Origin: Chara braunii
Taxonomy: Eukaryota; Streptophyta; Charophyceae; Charales; Characeae
Direction of reading: 5' to 3'
Length of the DNA: 42,239 nucleotides
Assembly: GCA_003427395.1 (NCBI GenBank)
Contig: BFEA01000094.1
Location: 2,067,982 to 2,110,220 of the forward strand
Shown here: one piece after another, positions 20,225 to 31,598 of the stretch
How positions within the stretch are numbered: the stretch's first letter is position 1
Layout of the letters: each line of letters begins with the position of its first letter
Notes under the pieces: model-generated
Told to the model about the DNA's origin: nothing
The model's database searches: none
Seen by the model: the letters and a program-made list of their open reading frames with translations, nothing else
Position numbers and translations under genes: made by a program

Positions 20225-20765
20225 TAGTTTCTAAGTTGAATGACTCAGTGCTTTGTTTTGTTTTCATTGTTTGGAGGACTGAACTTTATTCCTAAGTTGG
20301 ATGATCTGATTGCTCTGGATTGCGAGGGCTGTCTGCGATAGGTTTTTAAGGTAGCAAGCTTTATTTCTAAGTTGAATGGTTTGGTCGCCATGATTTATTT
20401 TAATATTTTTTGAGTAGGACTGGACATTGTTTCTAAGTTGAATAACCCAACCTCCTTATGTTTCTTTATTGTTTCTAAAAGAGGGAGTTTGTGCGTTGTT
20501 TCTAAGTTGGATGACCCGAACTTCCTTTTTGTTTATTCTGAGGGAATCATGTGAAAGATCAAATATTGTTTCTAAGTTGAATGGTTTGGTCTAAAGCTAC
20601 CCGCATGCTGGAACCAAAGGGTAAATTTTGTCTATACTTTATTACTATCTTATTTACGAACATGCTAGTCAAATATTGTTTCTAAGTTAATGTAGTAGTG
20701 CCCAGTATTTGTGTATATTAAATGGATAAGCTAAACATTGTTTCTAAGTTGAATGGTCTAGATTT
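20225..20765 (+). repeat. Minisatellite of TTGTTTCTAAGTTGAATGG units
   Basis: About eight copies of 'tttctaagttgaatgg' recur with a period of about 60-75 bp (one longer step near 20683). The intervening DNA is more variable. The right arm has the inverted counterpart at 34510-35215. Confidence 0.8.
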
Positions 20766-21042
20766 ATGTCTATAAGGGATAAATCATCGAAAAACTATGA
20801 ATTATTATTGACAAGGTTTGACCTTGGGACTGGGTAAGAGTACTTACCATTGTGGTTTTGACTCTCATGTGGTTGAGTGAGAGTTTTGCTTTGTTTGAGT
20901 TTCGGTTGATAGGTAGTTGCTTTTAGTTGCTCGCCACGCGTTAGAGTTATAGGAATCCGTTCAATTTCTGCATTTTTTTAACTAAGTTTTTTTACTTAGG
21001 TCAAGTGTTGCATTTTTTAGGATCATTTATTATACTTGGCTT

Positions 21043-21820
21043 CAGCGTTGTCAGACCGAATGTACGGAGAACCCTAAGCGGACCCCGGAACCTTCGGGCG
21101 TTGAGGTCCCTGTACGGGGTCCGAACTTGAAGGGGTTCGGACCCCGCCAAAAAATATTTTGACACATAAATATCACTATTGTTTTCTAAATTTTATTTTG
21201 TGAGTTCTTCATGATGCAAGGTATCTCCTTCTTAATTTTGAATTCATTTTGTTTAACCAAAAACAAATGAAAAATCCTCAAAGATGATGGTGTCAAAACT
21301 TGTTTGCCCACTCACTAATTTGTTTTTGCTCAATTTTTACTTTTTGGTTTTCCTTTATTTCAAGGCATGAAAAAAATTATTATTTTTTCAAACTTTATTT
21401 GTAGATTTTCCATTATATAAGATACACATATATAAATTTTCATCGTTTTTGACGCAACAAAAAAAAAAAAACAATCGTCAAAGATGGCAGTATCAAAAAT
21501 ATGCTCGCCCGCCCAATAATTTTATTATCGTTTTATTTTTTAATTTTTTTCACTATTAATATTTATTTTTAGTATTTGATTTTTATTTCAAATTTGGTAA
21601 ATAATTTGGATGTAATGTTGAGCCAAATGGTTTTTAGTTTATTCTTCTGCATAACATGTATTTTTTCTAGAGCTTTTGAAATTCTTTGTTGTTGTTGTTG
21701 TTGTTTTTTAAGGGGGGGGGGGTGCATTCGGCTGAACGGCCGAACGCGTAGAGAGGGGGTGCCAAACGTTTGGGCTTTCGGGTACGGGCGTTCGGCTCAT
21801 CCCGAATGCCGGCAACCCTG
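21043..21820 (-). mobile_element. hAT-type MITE, copy E, with 8-bp target duplication
   Basis: This is a 778-bp copy of the CAGGG-type MITE of 1-4075, in reverse orientation. It ends GGCAACCCTG on the right and has a decayed CAGCGTTGTCAG on the left. It is flanked on both sides by the perfect 8-bp duplication CTTGGCTT (21035-21042 and 21821-21828). The right arm has the uninterrupted site, 'tatacttggtcttgtataa' when read as reverse complement near 34205-34225. Together these prove transposition with the 8-bp duplication typical of hAT elements. The GC-rich head is closest to copy C. Confidence 0.93.
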
Positions 21821-22319
21821 CTTGGCTTTGTATAAATTTTAGAAAGTTACTTTCTCTGCAGAAAGCGCTACTGAAATTTCTGCAAAACCAAGGAGGTAGT
21901 TAAATTTTGGTTTTTCAAAAGTCAACTTTTGTCGAAGTTTATGTATGACTTAGTATAAATCAGGAAAAGTTTCTTTTCTATGGGAAAGTGCTGGCCAAAT
22001 TTTTGCTAATTCAGGGAGTCAAACAAAAAATTTGACTTCGGGAAGTCATAATTTTTTCAGATTCTGTATTTAGCATTGTATGAATTTTTGAATTATATTT
22101 TTATAGGGGAAGTGTTGTTGAACTTTCTACAAATCTAAGGAGTTAGTTACTATTTTGTCTGGGAGGAACTCAAAGTTTCATTTTGAATTTTTATCTAAAT
22201 TTGGGAGGTCTACTTCTCTAAAGGAGATGTTGCCCAAATTTTCACTAATTCAGGGAGTTAGATAAAATTTGACTCCAAAATGTTAAAGGTCGTTTTAATT
22301 TTCATATTTGAGCGAGTAT

Positions 22320-22760
22320 AACTTATGAGAAGACACTTTTCTTACGGAAAATGTTGCCGAAATTTTCTTAGTTTGAGGAGTTAGATTATATTTAAATAAG
22401 AAAGATTTTGGCAATCCATCCTAAGTAAGGGAGATGTTGTTATAAATCTTACTTTCCTTAGATATTTTCTTAAAGGTAGACTTAGACGTAGTTATGAGAG
22501 GATTTGAGTGAGGTATTATCTAAAGACTATTTTTCATATACTTTATGCTGACACTTTTCTTATGGGAAATGCTGCCGAAATTTTCTTAGTTTGAGGAGTT
22601 AGATTATATTTGAATAAGAAAGACTTTGGCAATTCATTGTAAGTAGGGGAGATGTTGTTAAAAATCTTACTTTTCTTAGGTACTTTTTTAAAGGTAGACT
22701 TAGACTTAGTTATGAGAGGATTTGAGTGAGGTATTATATAAATACAATTTTTTATATGCT
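22320..22760 (+). repeat. Local tandem duplication of about 220 bp
   Basis: The segment 22330-22530 ('gacacttttcttacggaaaatgttgccgaaatt...') is repeated at 22550-22745 with high similarity, including 'ttgaggagttagattatatt' and 'aaaggtagacttagac'. More degenerate relatives with 'ctaattcagggagt' extend back to about 21840. In the right arm a comparable series lies at about 33640-34200. Confidence 0.75.
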
Positions 22761-23879
22761 TTATGCTTAGTTGAGAATTGACCTGTCTTGTGTTACAAGT
22801 CCTTTTTTTAGCGTTTTGATTCATGATTTGGACTAGATTCGACTTGATTCCACGAGGATCATCTTCTGTTATCACTGATAACCGGTCGGTTGTCGATTCG
22901 TCGGTTTACGATTCAACTTCATTTCACTCTCGTCACTCAACCTAAATGCTTTAGCCCTCTGCTTTGAATTGTTTCGTTGGGTTTTCACCCGGTTTTTATT
23001 GAATGGTCATTGAAAGGTTGGACAGAGGCTGAGGTTTGTATGGCTAAAGCGATGGGTATGAGCGCAAAGAGTGATTGAAGTTGACCCCGTATAGTGTGTG
23101 AATTTTTGGTTGAATCTTTGATATGATTACATGTATGTTTGTGGTTCGGACTCTGAATTTGACTGCCTGCGATTTCATATATATGGTTGAAGAGAGCCGC
23201 ACACTGATTGTGAGGAGTGATCGTCTCGTATTTATAACCCTTTGTACATATATATCTGTGTATATGTTTCAAAAGTCTGCTTACCCATTCAGAACGAGCG
23301 AGAAGGTTAAGTTAATTCTGCGTTTGAGCAAAAAGGGAGACCCCCTTTTTACCTTTTGCTTTTTAAAATTATTATAGTTGGAGTTTTTTTAAATTATTAA
23401 AGTTGGACGTTGGAATCCGTGACAGTCGTCAAAGTCAAACCCCTTAACTTTTCTCCAGACCCTGGATGATGGAGTTGGTCTTCATGGCCATAAGTGATGC
23501 CTGCCACAACAGGTCGGAACCTGTGTACCACCCACTCTCCGCAGGGTGCAGAAAAGAATGTGGTCCTCAACCACCTTGGCGGTTGTCTAACGTCGAGAAA
23601 TTAACCCCTCAAGGCATGTGTCAGTTGATACTTAAGTGTCGAACGTGACCCTCGAGACCGTTAAGGGACACGTGACCCTCCTAACCCCTCAACTGCTTGC
23701 GTAAGGCATTCATGGCTAGTCGATATAGGAAGGCCCTGCGTCTGTGCGGTCTTATTTTAAGTCTTGCACGTGATGCCGAACCGATTTACGTGTTAAAAAG
23801 TTATGGGTTGGATACTAAAGGGGTTAGGAGTATTTTGTTTTGTGTAAGTGAACTGACCTTTTGCTTTAGTGTGGTGTAA

Positions 23880-24311
23880 GGCATAGTAAAACGAATACAT
23901 CCTAGTCGATCGACGATGGGTCGCGTTTGGGACTTCAGCCCCCCAATGCGCCGGTTCCCGTACGGGTCCCATAGAGGTGCGGGACTGTGCGTACCCTCTA
24001 TACTACAGCATACGGGAAACGTCATCGGTTGGGTCACCTCTGTGATTGCAACTGATTAACTTTTGCACGTGGTGCAGTAGCTCGGCGAGGATATGCCCAC
24101 CTAAGGGATAATGACATCTTCCGTAGGTGGAGGTAATTTTTACCTCACGTGACCATATCCTATTGTAGAGATTCGGTTGAGGTATGGCTGGCGCACTCAG
24201 CCGGAACATCTATAGAGGCTTCATTACAACCCGATAAAAGGATAAAGACCTGCACGAAATCCTGCGTGATGTGGTCGGGAGGGTCCCTCTGCGGGACCGA
24301 TGCGCTCGACA
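23880..24311 (-). repeat. Terminal block copy 1 (end of the left large repeat)
   Basis: On the minus strand the block begins TGTCGAGCGCATCGGTCCC at 24311. It is similar over at least 430 bp to the blocks at 31900-32340, 26722-27250 and (inverted) 29430-29734. Shared features include 'ctcctgcgtgac', 'cctatcctgtcg' and 'ccttagcccccca'-like stretches. Its outer side abuts the reverse-transcriptase remnant. Confidence 0.8.
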
Positions 24312-25965
24312 CCACACACAATACCGTCGTTGGTTCCTCAAACACCTTGATTACACATCCCAAGTAATCTCAATAACAATAATTATTCGTTTTATCCAGG
24401 GTAAATCCCTCATCATAGCATTCCTCGAACCTTGATATCTTGTTTGCAACCTCGAATTTAGACAATCAAGACCTCTTATCATACTTATTGAAAACAGACG
24501 CATTATCCACCAATCTAACCCGTGGAAAAAAAGTTTGTTGTTTTTTCGGCTAAACACATAGTAAGCATGCAAGTGCCAGACTGTTTGGTTTTCCCATCGA
24601 AATTCCTACAAATTGTTTCAACACAACATTCATACATGAAATGAAACTATTCTTCAGGCCAAAGCTTACCAATTGTAGTAATTTCCTTACTTTCACGTTC
24701 ATCCAACCTTTTGGAGTTGTCTTACCATTGAACTTTTTCACCTCCCTCCATCGTTTCTTTACAAAACTATTGTAACATTATTCCTCCGCATATTGTAAAA
24801 CTAACCATTCGGTTGCATTCAAAATAAATTCATGTGGTAGATTCGAGAACATTTTTTTAATATCGTAGCTAGCATTCAAGAGACCTTCAACATCCGAGAG
24901 CGTGGTATTAAGATGCTCGAGATTTAGGAGAAGATCGGTCGGACATTTGAGATTGAAATGAGACAGAAAATGCAAGGACCACAAAAGGTAGTTAACTTCT
25001 TTGGATATTATATTGCTTTTACGTGCTAAAGGATCGCTACATGCAAGACAAATCGATCGCCAACGTGATACTTAGGGAGATGGTACACACGACCCAATCT
25101 ACTTGTAATTCCAAGACGTAAACCTACCCCATTTCTTTCTTTGAAAATCCTCCTTAATCTCTAGCATTACTTCTGATTCTTTGATTTGAACATGTTCGAA
25201 ACCTTTGCTTCGTAAAAATAAACCATCAACCCATTCTTTGTAAACAGTTGGACAACAGATGAAAGTGTCTCATAGATTATGATCTAATGGGCATATAACG
25301 AGGTCTTCAACTTTCCCTTTCCCTTTCATAATAGATAGTACATTATCATGTGGGAAGGATCTAGTTATACGAAGATTATTCCCGAAGCAGTCTCGAAGTC
25401 TATTTTCTGGAATGTGAAACAGGGTAGTATCATATTGACATTGCAAGAAAGACGACAAGATAGACTGTCGAACAGAAGGAAGATTTTCAGAAAGATTGGG
25501 GTACGAAATATTTTTTGAATTACTAATTATAGATTGAGTGAGAATATCAAAGAATAAAAAAGCGGCATTACCAGCAGTGTTCCTAGGAAGAGATGACTCG
25601 GTGCAGGTGCAGAAGAAATGAAAAATTCGAGCAGACGGGCAAAAATTGTGGAGATAGTTACAAGCAGATTTATTTTTTGTACAAACAATTCGTAATCGAC
25701 GACAAATAATATCTTGTAATGACCTACGTATGAAAGAACATCGTATTATGTCTACATAAAGTTTACGCAGTAAAAACTTATTTAATGCATCATCAAAAGG
25801 AATTCGTATAATTGGCTTAATCTTAATACTAAAATTAAATTTCACTCGTAATACCCTAGACAACATATGCCTAAGTGTGGTACGGTTATCTTTCTTCGAA
25901 AAACCCCTCATAACAGAGTGACACATTTTTTGTCGTTTTTTTCCGTTAGAAAAGTATAATATCAT
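24312..25965 (-). pseudogene. Penelope-like reverse transcriptase remnant
   Basis: The minus-strand frame from 25965 is open to 25270 and then continues through stops and at least one frameshift to 24312. Visible reverse-transcriptase features appear in the right order. SYDIKKMFSNLP (24837-24873) matches the catalytic A motif in the 'D-x-K-x-x-F/Y-T-N-I-P' form typical of Penelope-like elements. GISMGKPNS (24579-24608) matches the G-x-x-M-G-x-P-x-S motif. RLVDNA (24501-24520) stands where the (Y/V)-x-D-D active site belongs, with Asn for the second Asp. The N-terminal part has a Cys-rich FFCTCTESSLPR segment and VICPLDHNL. At least three stops interrupt the C-terminal half. The frame ends abruptly at the terminal block at 24311. 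No endonuclease domain is visible. Confidence 0.65.
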
Positions 25966-26570
25966 TGCTTTAAATTTTTTGTTTTATTTTTTATCGAGCA
26001 CAATCGATCCATGTCACTTGGTCCATTTGGAAAGCACAGTTCCGTGACTAACATATTTTTTTATACCTAAACCATCAACAATGGATGGTAATAACAAAGA
26101 AAATAGTAATCAACAAAAACACAATTAATAAAAAATAGGTTGAATTAAGCTGACTTGATGCAAAACAAAAAACAGTTAGTTCAATGCTAGGACGCGAGCG
26201 TAGGGGACGTTATATTCGCGATTGTCGATTTTTTTTTTTTTGTTACTTTATAAATTAACAAAATAAAAACCGTGCGGTTTTTCATAAAAATAAAAAACTT
26301 ATGGAATCCAATAATGATTTTGCAACTCAAACTCCGCGTTGTGCCACGCATGATAGAGAACTCATCGTTGAGTCTGCTCAACCATGCAAGTAGGACATAA
26401 CCTTGGGGTTGAGACGGCCTTTCTAAGGGCACACTCACACAACCACTTCCAATAATGTATACAACTGCATTTCAATGGCAACCCTTTGTTTTATTTTTTT
26501 CCTCTCTTCCTTTGCAAGTTTCATGGTCCCAACAATTTTTATATTGTTTGTGTTATTTCCATCAGAGTAT
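25966..26570. other. No recognisable gene
   Basis: AT-rich DNA upstream of the reverse-transcriptase remnant, possibly its 5' non-coding part. Short minus-strand frames (for example 26438-26187) match nothing I recognise. Confidence 0.4.
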
Positions 26571-26579
26571 AAAAAAAGA

Positions 26580-26721
26580 AAATATAGTGGGACACAGAAT
26601 GCCTCTGTGATTGTTTGGATTACATAGCTTTAAATATAATTTTCTAATTGCTATCATTAGTTCGATAGTCGATAGTATAGAGTGCTTATTACCTTGTGAC
26701 TTTTTGTGCTCGAATTGACGT
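26580..26721 (+). repeat. Tandem unit 1, left fragment
   Basis: The segment from 'gcctctgtgattgtttgg' to 'gtgctcgaattgacgt' matches 30451-30578 base for base with few differences. It is the first part of a repeat unit whose continuation is displaced to 29735 by the 3.0-kb element. Confidence 0.88.
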
Positions 26722-29700
26722 TGTTGAGCGCACCGACTCCCACCTTTTCGTAAAGGCGAGAGCCCTCCTGGCCATGTCACGCAGGAGTTAAACCAAAACA
26801 TAACAAAGACAACTCCGAAACAACACAAAATAACCCACGAACCACTGTGACGACGAGGTTACGTCGTCTCTTCGCCGCTCTAACTGGGTGCGCCAACTGT
26901 ACTTTTCACGGCCCCCTACGACAGGATGGGTTCTCGTGGGGCACAACTTATCTTCCCTAAGGGGTTGTCACCACCCTTAGGGGCGTATCCCTACAAAGTT
27001 ACTAGCCCACGTGCGAAAGCTTTTACATGCAATTGCAGAGGTAAGTCAGCGAAGGGCACTTGCTCGCTCGCTGTAATATAAGTACGAGCGGTTAAAACGC
27101 TTATTGAACCTGAACGTTGTTCGTCCATTAGGGTGTTGATCTCCTAAGTACGAAACGGACGCCGGTCAACTGGGACGATCTTAACCAAACGTGAAACCCA
27201 AATATTTATCCTAGTCCCTTAGATATACAACTCAAAAGTAAGTTATAACAAACATATAAAAAACATTGATCGTAGTCAATGATAACGAAAAAAATTTGAA
27301 TCATCATTTGATACACCCAATAACACAAGATCAAAATAAAATTCGACCACCTCAGGTCGAGCTCCATAAAATTCATATAGCCGCCAACGAGGAGTTGGCT
27401 ACCGACAATAACCTAGGCGCAACCGACAAGGTAGTCGGACAACCTCAATTTTTATTTGATAAGACGAGCCGCCAAAGTTGTTCATTCTACTATACTGCCA
27501 ACCTAAGACTAGACACTCTCACATCCATCTTCATGCACTTTTAATCTTATTGGATGACATGTTACTTTGCGGATGATTCCCGATCGGTTGCATTGCTTGA
27601 AGTGTTGTATGCCTCTCCCTCAAGGAAGTAGTTTGAGGTACTCCTTTTCCTCGCCCGGGCACAAGACTCGGATCTCATAAGTTGGACCGTCTCCACCAAA
27701 TCAGCAAAGTACCCCCCCCGTAGAACGGTCCACTCCGGGTCGATAGCAGGACCGACTCTTAAAGCAACGAACCCCTGCCCCAGATGCTCCCTAGCGAAAA
27801 AGAATGTGTCCACTACGAGTAACTTTTAGTTATTACCATTTCTCCTAAGTGCAGGGTAACTTAGATGAAAAGAATTAGAGGAGACAAAGAATAAGAATGA
27901 TTTGGACAGGTATAGGAATATAAGGTCATTCGGGATAGAAAAAATCAATCATCGGGAAAAAAAACTAAGTCTGATTCAATTTGACTTCATCTTTACTATA
28001 TTCACAAGATTTTTTTTCTTTTTTACAACACTCATTAAAATTATTCACTCCAAGATTCAAGTACTTTTGTAATGCAGGTAGATGAAAGATAGAAAAATGA
28101 CAATCATTTTCTTCATCTCAAATAAACATAATCAATCTCCTTTGCAAGCAGTCTTCTACCTACTTGCAGAACACGCGAAGACAACAAGTTCAAAAGAAAA
28201 TCGGTACAATCTCATACTTAGTCAGACCTTTCCTCACATGCATGACTCGTACAACTTTCCTCTACCTTTTCTTTTGAACATTCAAAACAAACAGGGTCCA
28301 GCAAAGTGTGGGTTCACACAGGTGTGAAGGGAAGTCTGATTCAATCAACTGACCTTGAGTGAAGTTTGGTCGGCTCACTCAAGAAAGTCGAGTAAAACTC
28401 CAATCAAAATAGAAGATCATCGTTGTTTGAAGTCACTGGCAATAGGTATGGCCCACAACTCCACAAGTTGTGGCCATTCCACTAAGCGACTGTCTGCCTC
28501 ATTCTCCAAATGTTAAAATGAGCAGGAGCCGGGTTCATTGAGAGAACTTCAGCGGGATAATCCTCAAGGATGGTGTTCCCAATAATAAGTATCACATGGT
28601 AAAAAATGTCCTAGACGGTACCAATGCAGTCCCGATTGCACCACGGCCTCAAAGGATATTCCCCAACCAACCGCAGGTCCACACCGCCTCCAATCACCAC
28701 GTCCGCTCACAATAACCACACCAACATGCTTGTCTCAATCTCAAAATTAATCCCACATGGTCCCAAAATGGTCCAGATGGTCTCAATACACTCTCATATC
28801 ATCCCCCGTAATACCAGATGGTCCAGAACTCAAACCTCTTGTACTGCGCACCTCAATAAAAATAAAGGTGGCCCTGCCTGAAAAACCACATGTGCCTCGA
28901 ACCTTGAACCCAATGACTACTGTCTCGTGCACTCATTCCACGCTCTCTTCGTGTCGTCGGTCCATGTACCACTGCAGCACAGACCCAATCGTGCACCAGC
29001 GCCACAATCCCAACCACGCATCAGTGCAAGCTCAACCTCTAGGCCACACTGGGATCCACTATAACCGCCTCGCACCACAAAAAAACAACAACGGAGGACC
29101 AGTGCTCGCTGCGCCGTCAAAGTCGGTACCACTGCTGTCGTGCGGCACCACCACATTATCACATCTCCAATGACTGATTCACCGTGCTGCAAAACTCTGG
29201 CACAATGCCCCTCAAAAAAAGAGTCGTCGACGTGCTGCCAACTAGACAACACTTCACTACGCAAAACAAATGTCGACATTGCCTTCAATTTCCGCAGCAT
29301 GATCCCACCAGATACACTGTCGTTGTCACGCCACTGATCGAGCAGCACCTCCCGACACTCACATTAAAAAAAAACATTGGCACCGTGTGACAAATCCGGC
29401 AGCACCTTTCCTTAGGAAGGTCTTGACGCCGTGGCAACAGTCCATCGAAGAGGTAGATCGGTAGGGATACGTCCTAAGGGTGGTGACAACCCCTTAGGGA
29501 AGGTAAGTTGTGCCCCGCGGGATCCTATCCTGTCGTAGGGGACCGTGGGAAGTACAGTTGGCGTACCCGGCTGAAGCAGCGAAGGGACAACACGACCTCG
29601 ACCGTCTCGGCGACTCGAGGGGTTATTTTGCATCGTTCCCAAGTTGTCTCTGTTTTGTTTTGTTTACTTGTGCGTGACATGGCCAGGTTGGCTCCCACAC

Positions 29701-29734
29701 TACGCAAAAAAGGCAGAAGCCGATGCGCGCAATA
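26722..29734. mobile_element. 3.0-kb element with about 300-450-bp terminal inverted repeats
   Basis: The left end is TGTTGAGCGCACCGACTCC. The right end on the minus strand is TATTGCGCGCATCGGCTTC. The arms are similar over at least 300 bp, including 'aaggggttgtcaccaccctta' and 'gccaactgtactt'. ACGT is present on both sides (26718-26721, 29735-29738), and unit 2 of the tandem repeat carries the empty site 'aattgacgtgtggaaat' at 30568. The interior has no intact transposase. Small frames at 27266-27544 (+) and 27813-27562 (-) match nothing known. It looks like a non-autonomous derivative of the large repeat family forming the window's arms. Superfamily is undetermined; a 4-bp duplication and TGT end would fit a few TIR groups, but this is only suggestive. 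Confidence 0.85.
27562..27813 (-). CDS. Small unrecognised reading frame inside the 3.0-kb element
   Basis: The 83-codon translation has a mixed, protein-like composition (for example GFVALRVGPAIDPEWTVLRG) unlike the low-complexity frames around it. It has no detectable motif, no clear promoter and no continuation on either side. It may be a leftover of an ancestral coding region of the element. Confidence 0.2.
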   Translation of the reverse strand: MDTFFFAREHLGQGFVALRVGPAIDPEWTVLRGGYFADLVETVQLMRSESCARARKRSTSNYFLEGEAYNTSSNATDRESSAK

Positions 29735-30090
29735 ACGTGTGGAAATATGAACTTGCGATTGAGTGTCTAGTTGCCACTAATTAGTTGCTCTTGGTTTGTA
29801 GGCTGATCTAGAGTTTTACTTTTGTTGGGACCCTTCAAATTCTTATTTGGTACTTGTTGTACGGCTGAGAATTAGCAATAGCTGTTATTTAGTCGTTCTT
29901 GGTTTGTAGGCTTATTAAGTGTGTGATTTTCGCGTGTGTGATGAACTCGTGAGTGTTTCAGGGTGTGATTTTGACATTTGTGATTGGTTCGTCAGTGCTA
30001 CAGGATATGGTGTTTGGTCGAATTTTTGGAGTCGTACCTTGTGATTGTTGCGACGGAATTTATTGTGACGTTTGCCTTTGTCTTGAATAT

Positions 30091-30130
<40 letters not shown>

Positions 30131-30450
30131 AAAAAAAAAAAAAAAAAAGAGAGAGCGAGAGAGATGGGAAAAAAAAAAAAAAATTGTTATTAACGTATTT
30201 GTCATCGGATTTTGTTTTTATGTAATATTTTGACTTCTTTAATATTTTCTGGCCGTTGTTGGTTTTGTTAGCTATAGGAAATAACACTTTTTTAAACTCA
30301 TTGGTATTTAAAGTTTAACTAGAATCGAGGAATTAGTATTGTTCATGTCTGTATTGCTACTGTCGATTTACTTAGTTTTGTTGATTATGTTTGACGGTCT
30401 AGGGCTTGCTTTCGTAAGTAGGGGGATTTCATCTCCTCCTCCTTTTAGGT
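29735..30450 (+). repeat. Tandem unit 1, right part
   Basis: It continues the unit begun at 26580-26721 and aligns with 30575-31215. Shared landmarks are 'actaattagttgct', 'gattggttcgtc', 'ccttgtgattgtt' and a GA-rich run at about 30091-30165, shorter in unit 2. It ends with 'gcttgctttcgtaagtaggggga'. Non-coding. Confidence 0.88.
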
Positions 30451-31240
30451 TTTGTGCCTCTATGATTGTTTGGATTACAAAACTTTAAATATACTCTTCT
30501 AATTGCTATCATTGGGTTGATAGTCGATTGTATAGAGTGGTTACTACCTTTTTTATTTTTTGTGCTCTAATTGACGTGTGGAAATATAAATTTGCGATCG
30601 AGCTTGTAACTGCGACTAATTAGTTGCTATTGGTTTATGTTAATCTAAAGTTTGACTTTTGATGTGTTCCTTTGAAGTCTTATTTAATATTTGTTGTGCG
30701 GTTGGGAATTAATAATGATTGTTATTAAGTCGTTTTTTGTTTGTAGGCTAATTCATGGTGTGATTTTTGTGTGTGTGATTGGCTCGTCGGTATTTCAGGG
30801 TGTGATTCTTGCGTGTGTGATTGGTTCGTCGGTGTTATAGGATAGGGTATTTGGTCGCATTTTTGGAACCATGCCTTGTGATTGTTTCGACGGAATCTGT
30901 TGTGGCGTTTGCATTTCTCTTGTGTATGAGCTAGAGAGAGAGAAAGAGCAAAAAAAAAAAAAAAAATCATTTTGTTATTGACATATTTGTCATTGAGTTT
31001 TGTTTTAGAGTAACATTTGGACTTCTTGAATTTTGTCTGGTTATTGTTGGTTTTGTTGGTTATAGGAAATAACGCTCTTTGGAACTCCTTGGTATTTAAA
31101 GTTTAACTATAATTGGGGAATTAGTATTATTCATCCTTGTATTGCTACTGTCGGTTTTCTTAGTTTTGTTGATTATGCTTGACCGACTACGGCTTGCTTC
31201 TGTAAGTAGGGGGAATATCGTAATTAATAGTTAGGTTAAC
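30451..31240 (+). repeat. Tandem unit 2 (uninterrupted)
   Basis: This is the second copy of the repeat, starting 'gtgcctctatgattgtttgg' and ending near 'cttctgtaagtaggggga'. It retains the intact junction around 30568-30585, the pre-insertion state of the site used by the 3.0-kb element in unit 1. No reading frame of interest. Confidence 0.88.
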
Positions 31241-31598
31241 TAGAGTTTGCTCTCATACCCGGAGGGAAGATTGCATTAGAAGTTAGGATGACATGAATTA
31301 GGGTTATTTTGACAATTGAAAGCTTATTTAGAACTATAGACTGTTAGTGTAGTGTGGACTGTGATATGCTATGCAGAAGATGAGAAGAAGGATTTGCGCT
31401 CTTCAAACAGTCGTAGCATGAACTCTGCCTGGTCGGAGAACCTCGCTCCCTCTGAGTTGAGCCGACTTTTGTAAGGGACGTCGGACCCGCTTCTCGGCTT
31501 CGATATTAATAAAGATTGATCTTCTTCAGAAAAACAAAAAGACATAGAACACAATGAAATTTAGGCTCGACAAAAACAGGCCCAGAGGTACGAGTTGT
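31241..31598. other. No recognisable gene
   Basis: Mixed sequence with an AATAAA at about 31508. Nothing in it could be tied to a known family. Confidence 0.4.

Larger units (their letters stand above)
18690..24311 (+). repeat. Inner part of the left arm of the large inverted repeat
   Basis: Colinear reverse-complement anchors to the right arm include 'aggcggtagacgagattgca' (19328-19347) with 35582-35604, 'attgcgggagctctgccgg' (19902-19920) with 35521-35539, and 'ctcgccacgcgttagag' (20930-20946) with about 34303-34322. Others are 'tctgttatcactgataa' (22865-22881) with about 33366-33382 and 'cctgcgtgatgtggtcggga' (24261-24280) with 31945-31964. The right boundary is the terminus 'tgcgctcgaca' at 24311. 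Reading frames inside are short and unrecognised, so the arm looks non-coding. It also carries insertions at 19392-19900 and 21043-21820 that the right arm lacks. Confidence 0.85.

Noticed and set aside
20225-20765. CRISPR-like array (regular repeat with spacers)
   Set aside because: Units are degenerate, the period is irregular, the setting is eukaryotic and a mirrored counterpart exists in the other arm; it is a minisatellite.
31341-31549. Possible solo LTR (TGTTAG ... ACACA, with AATAAA)
   Set aside because: The flanking 5-mers do not match and no second copy occurs in the window.
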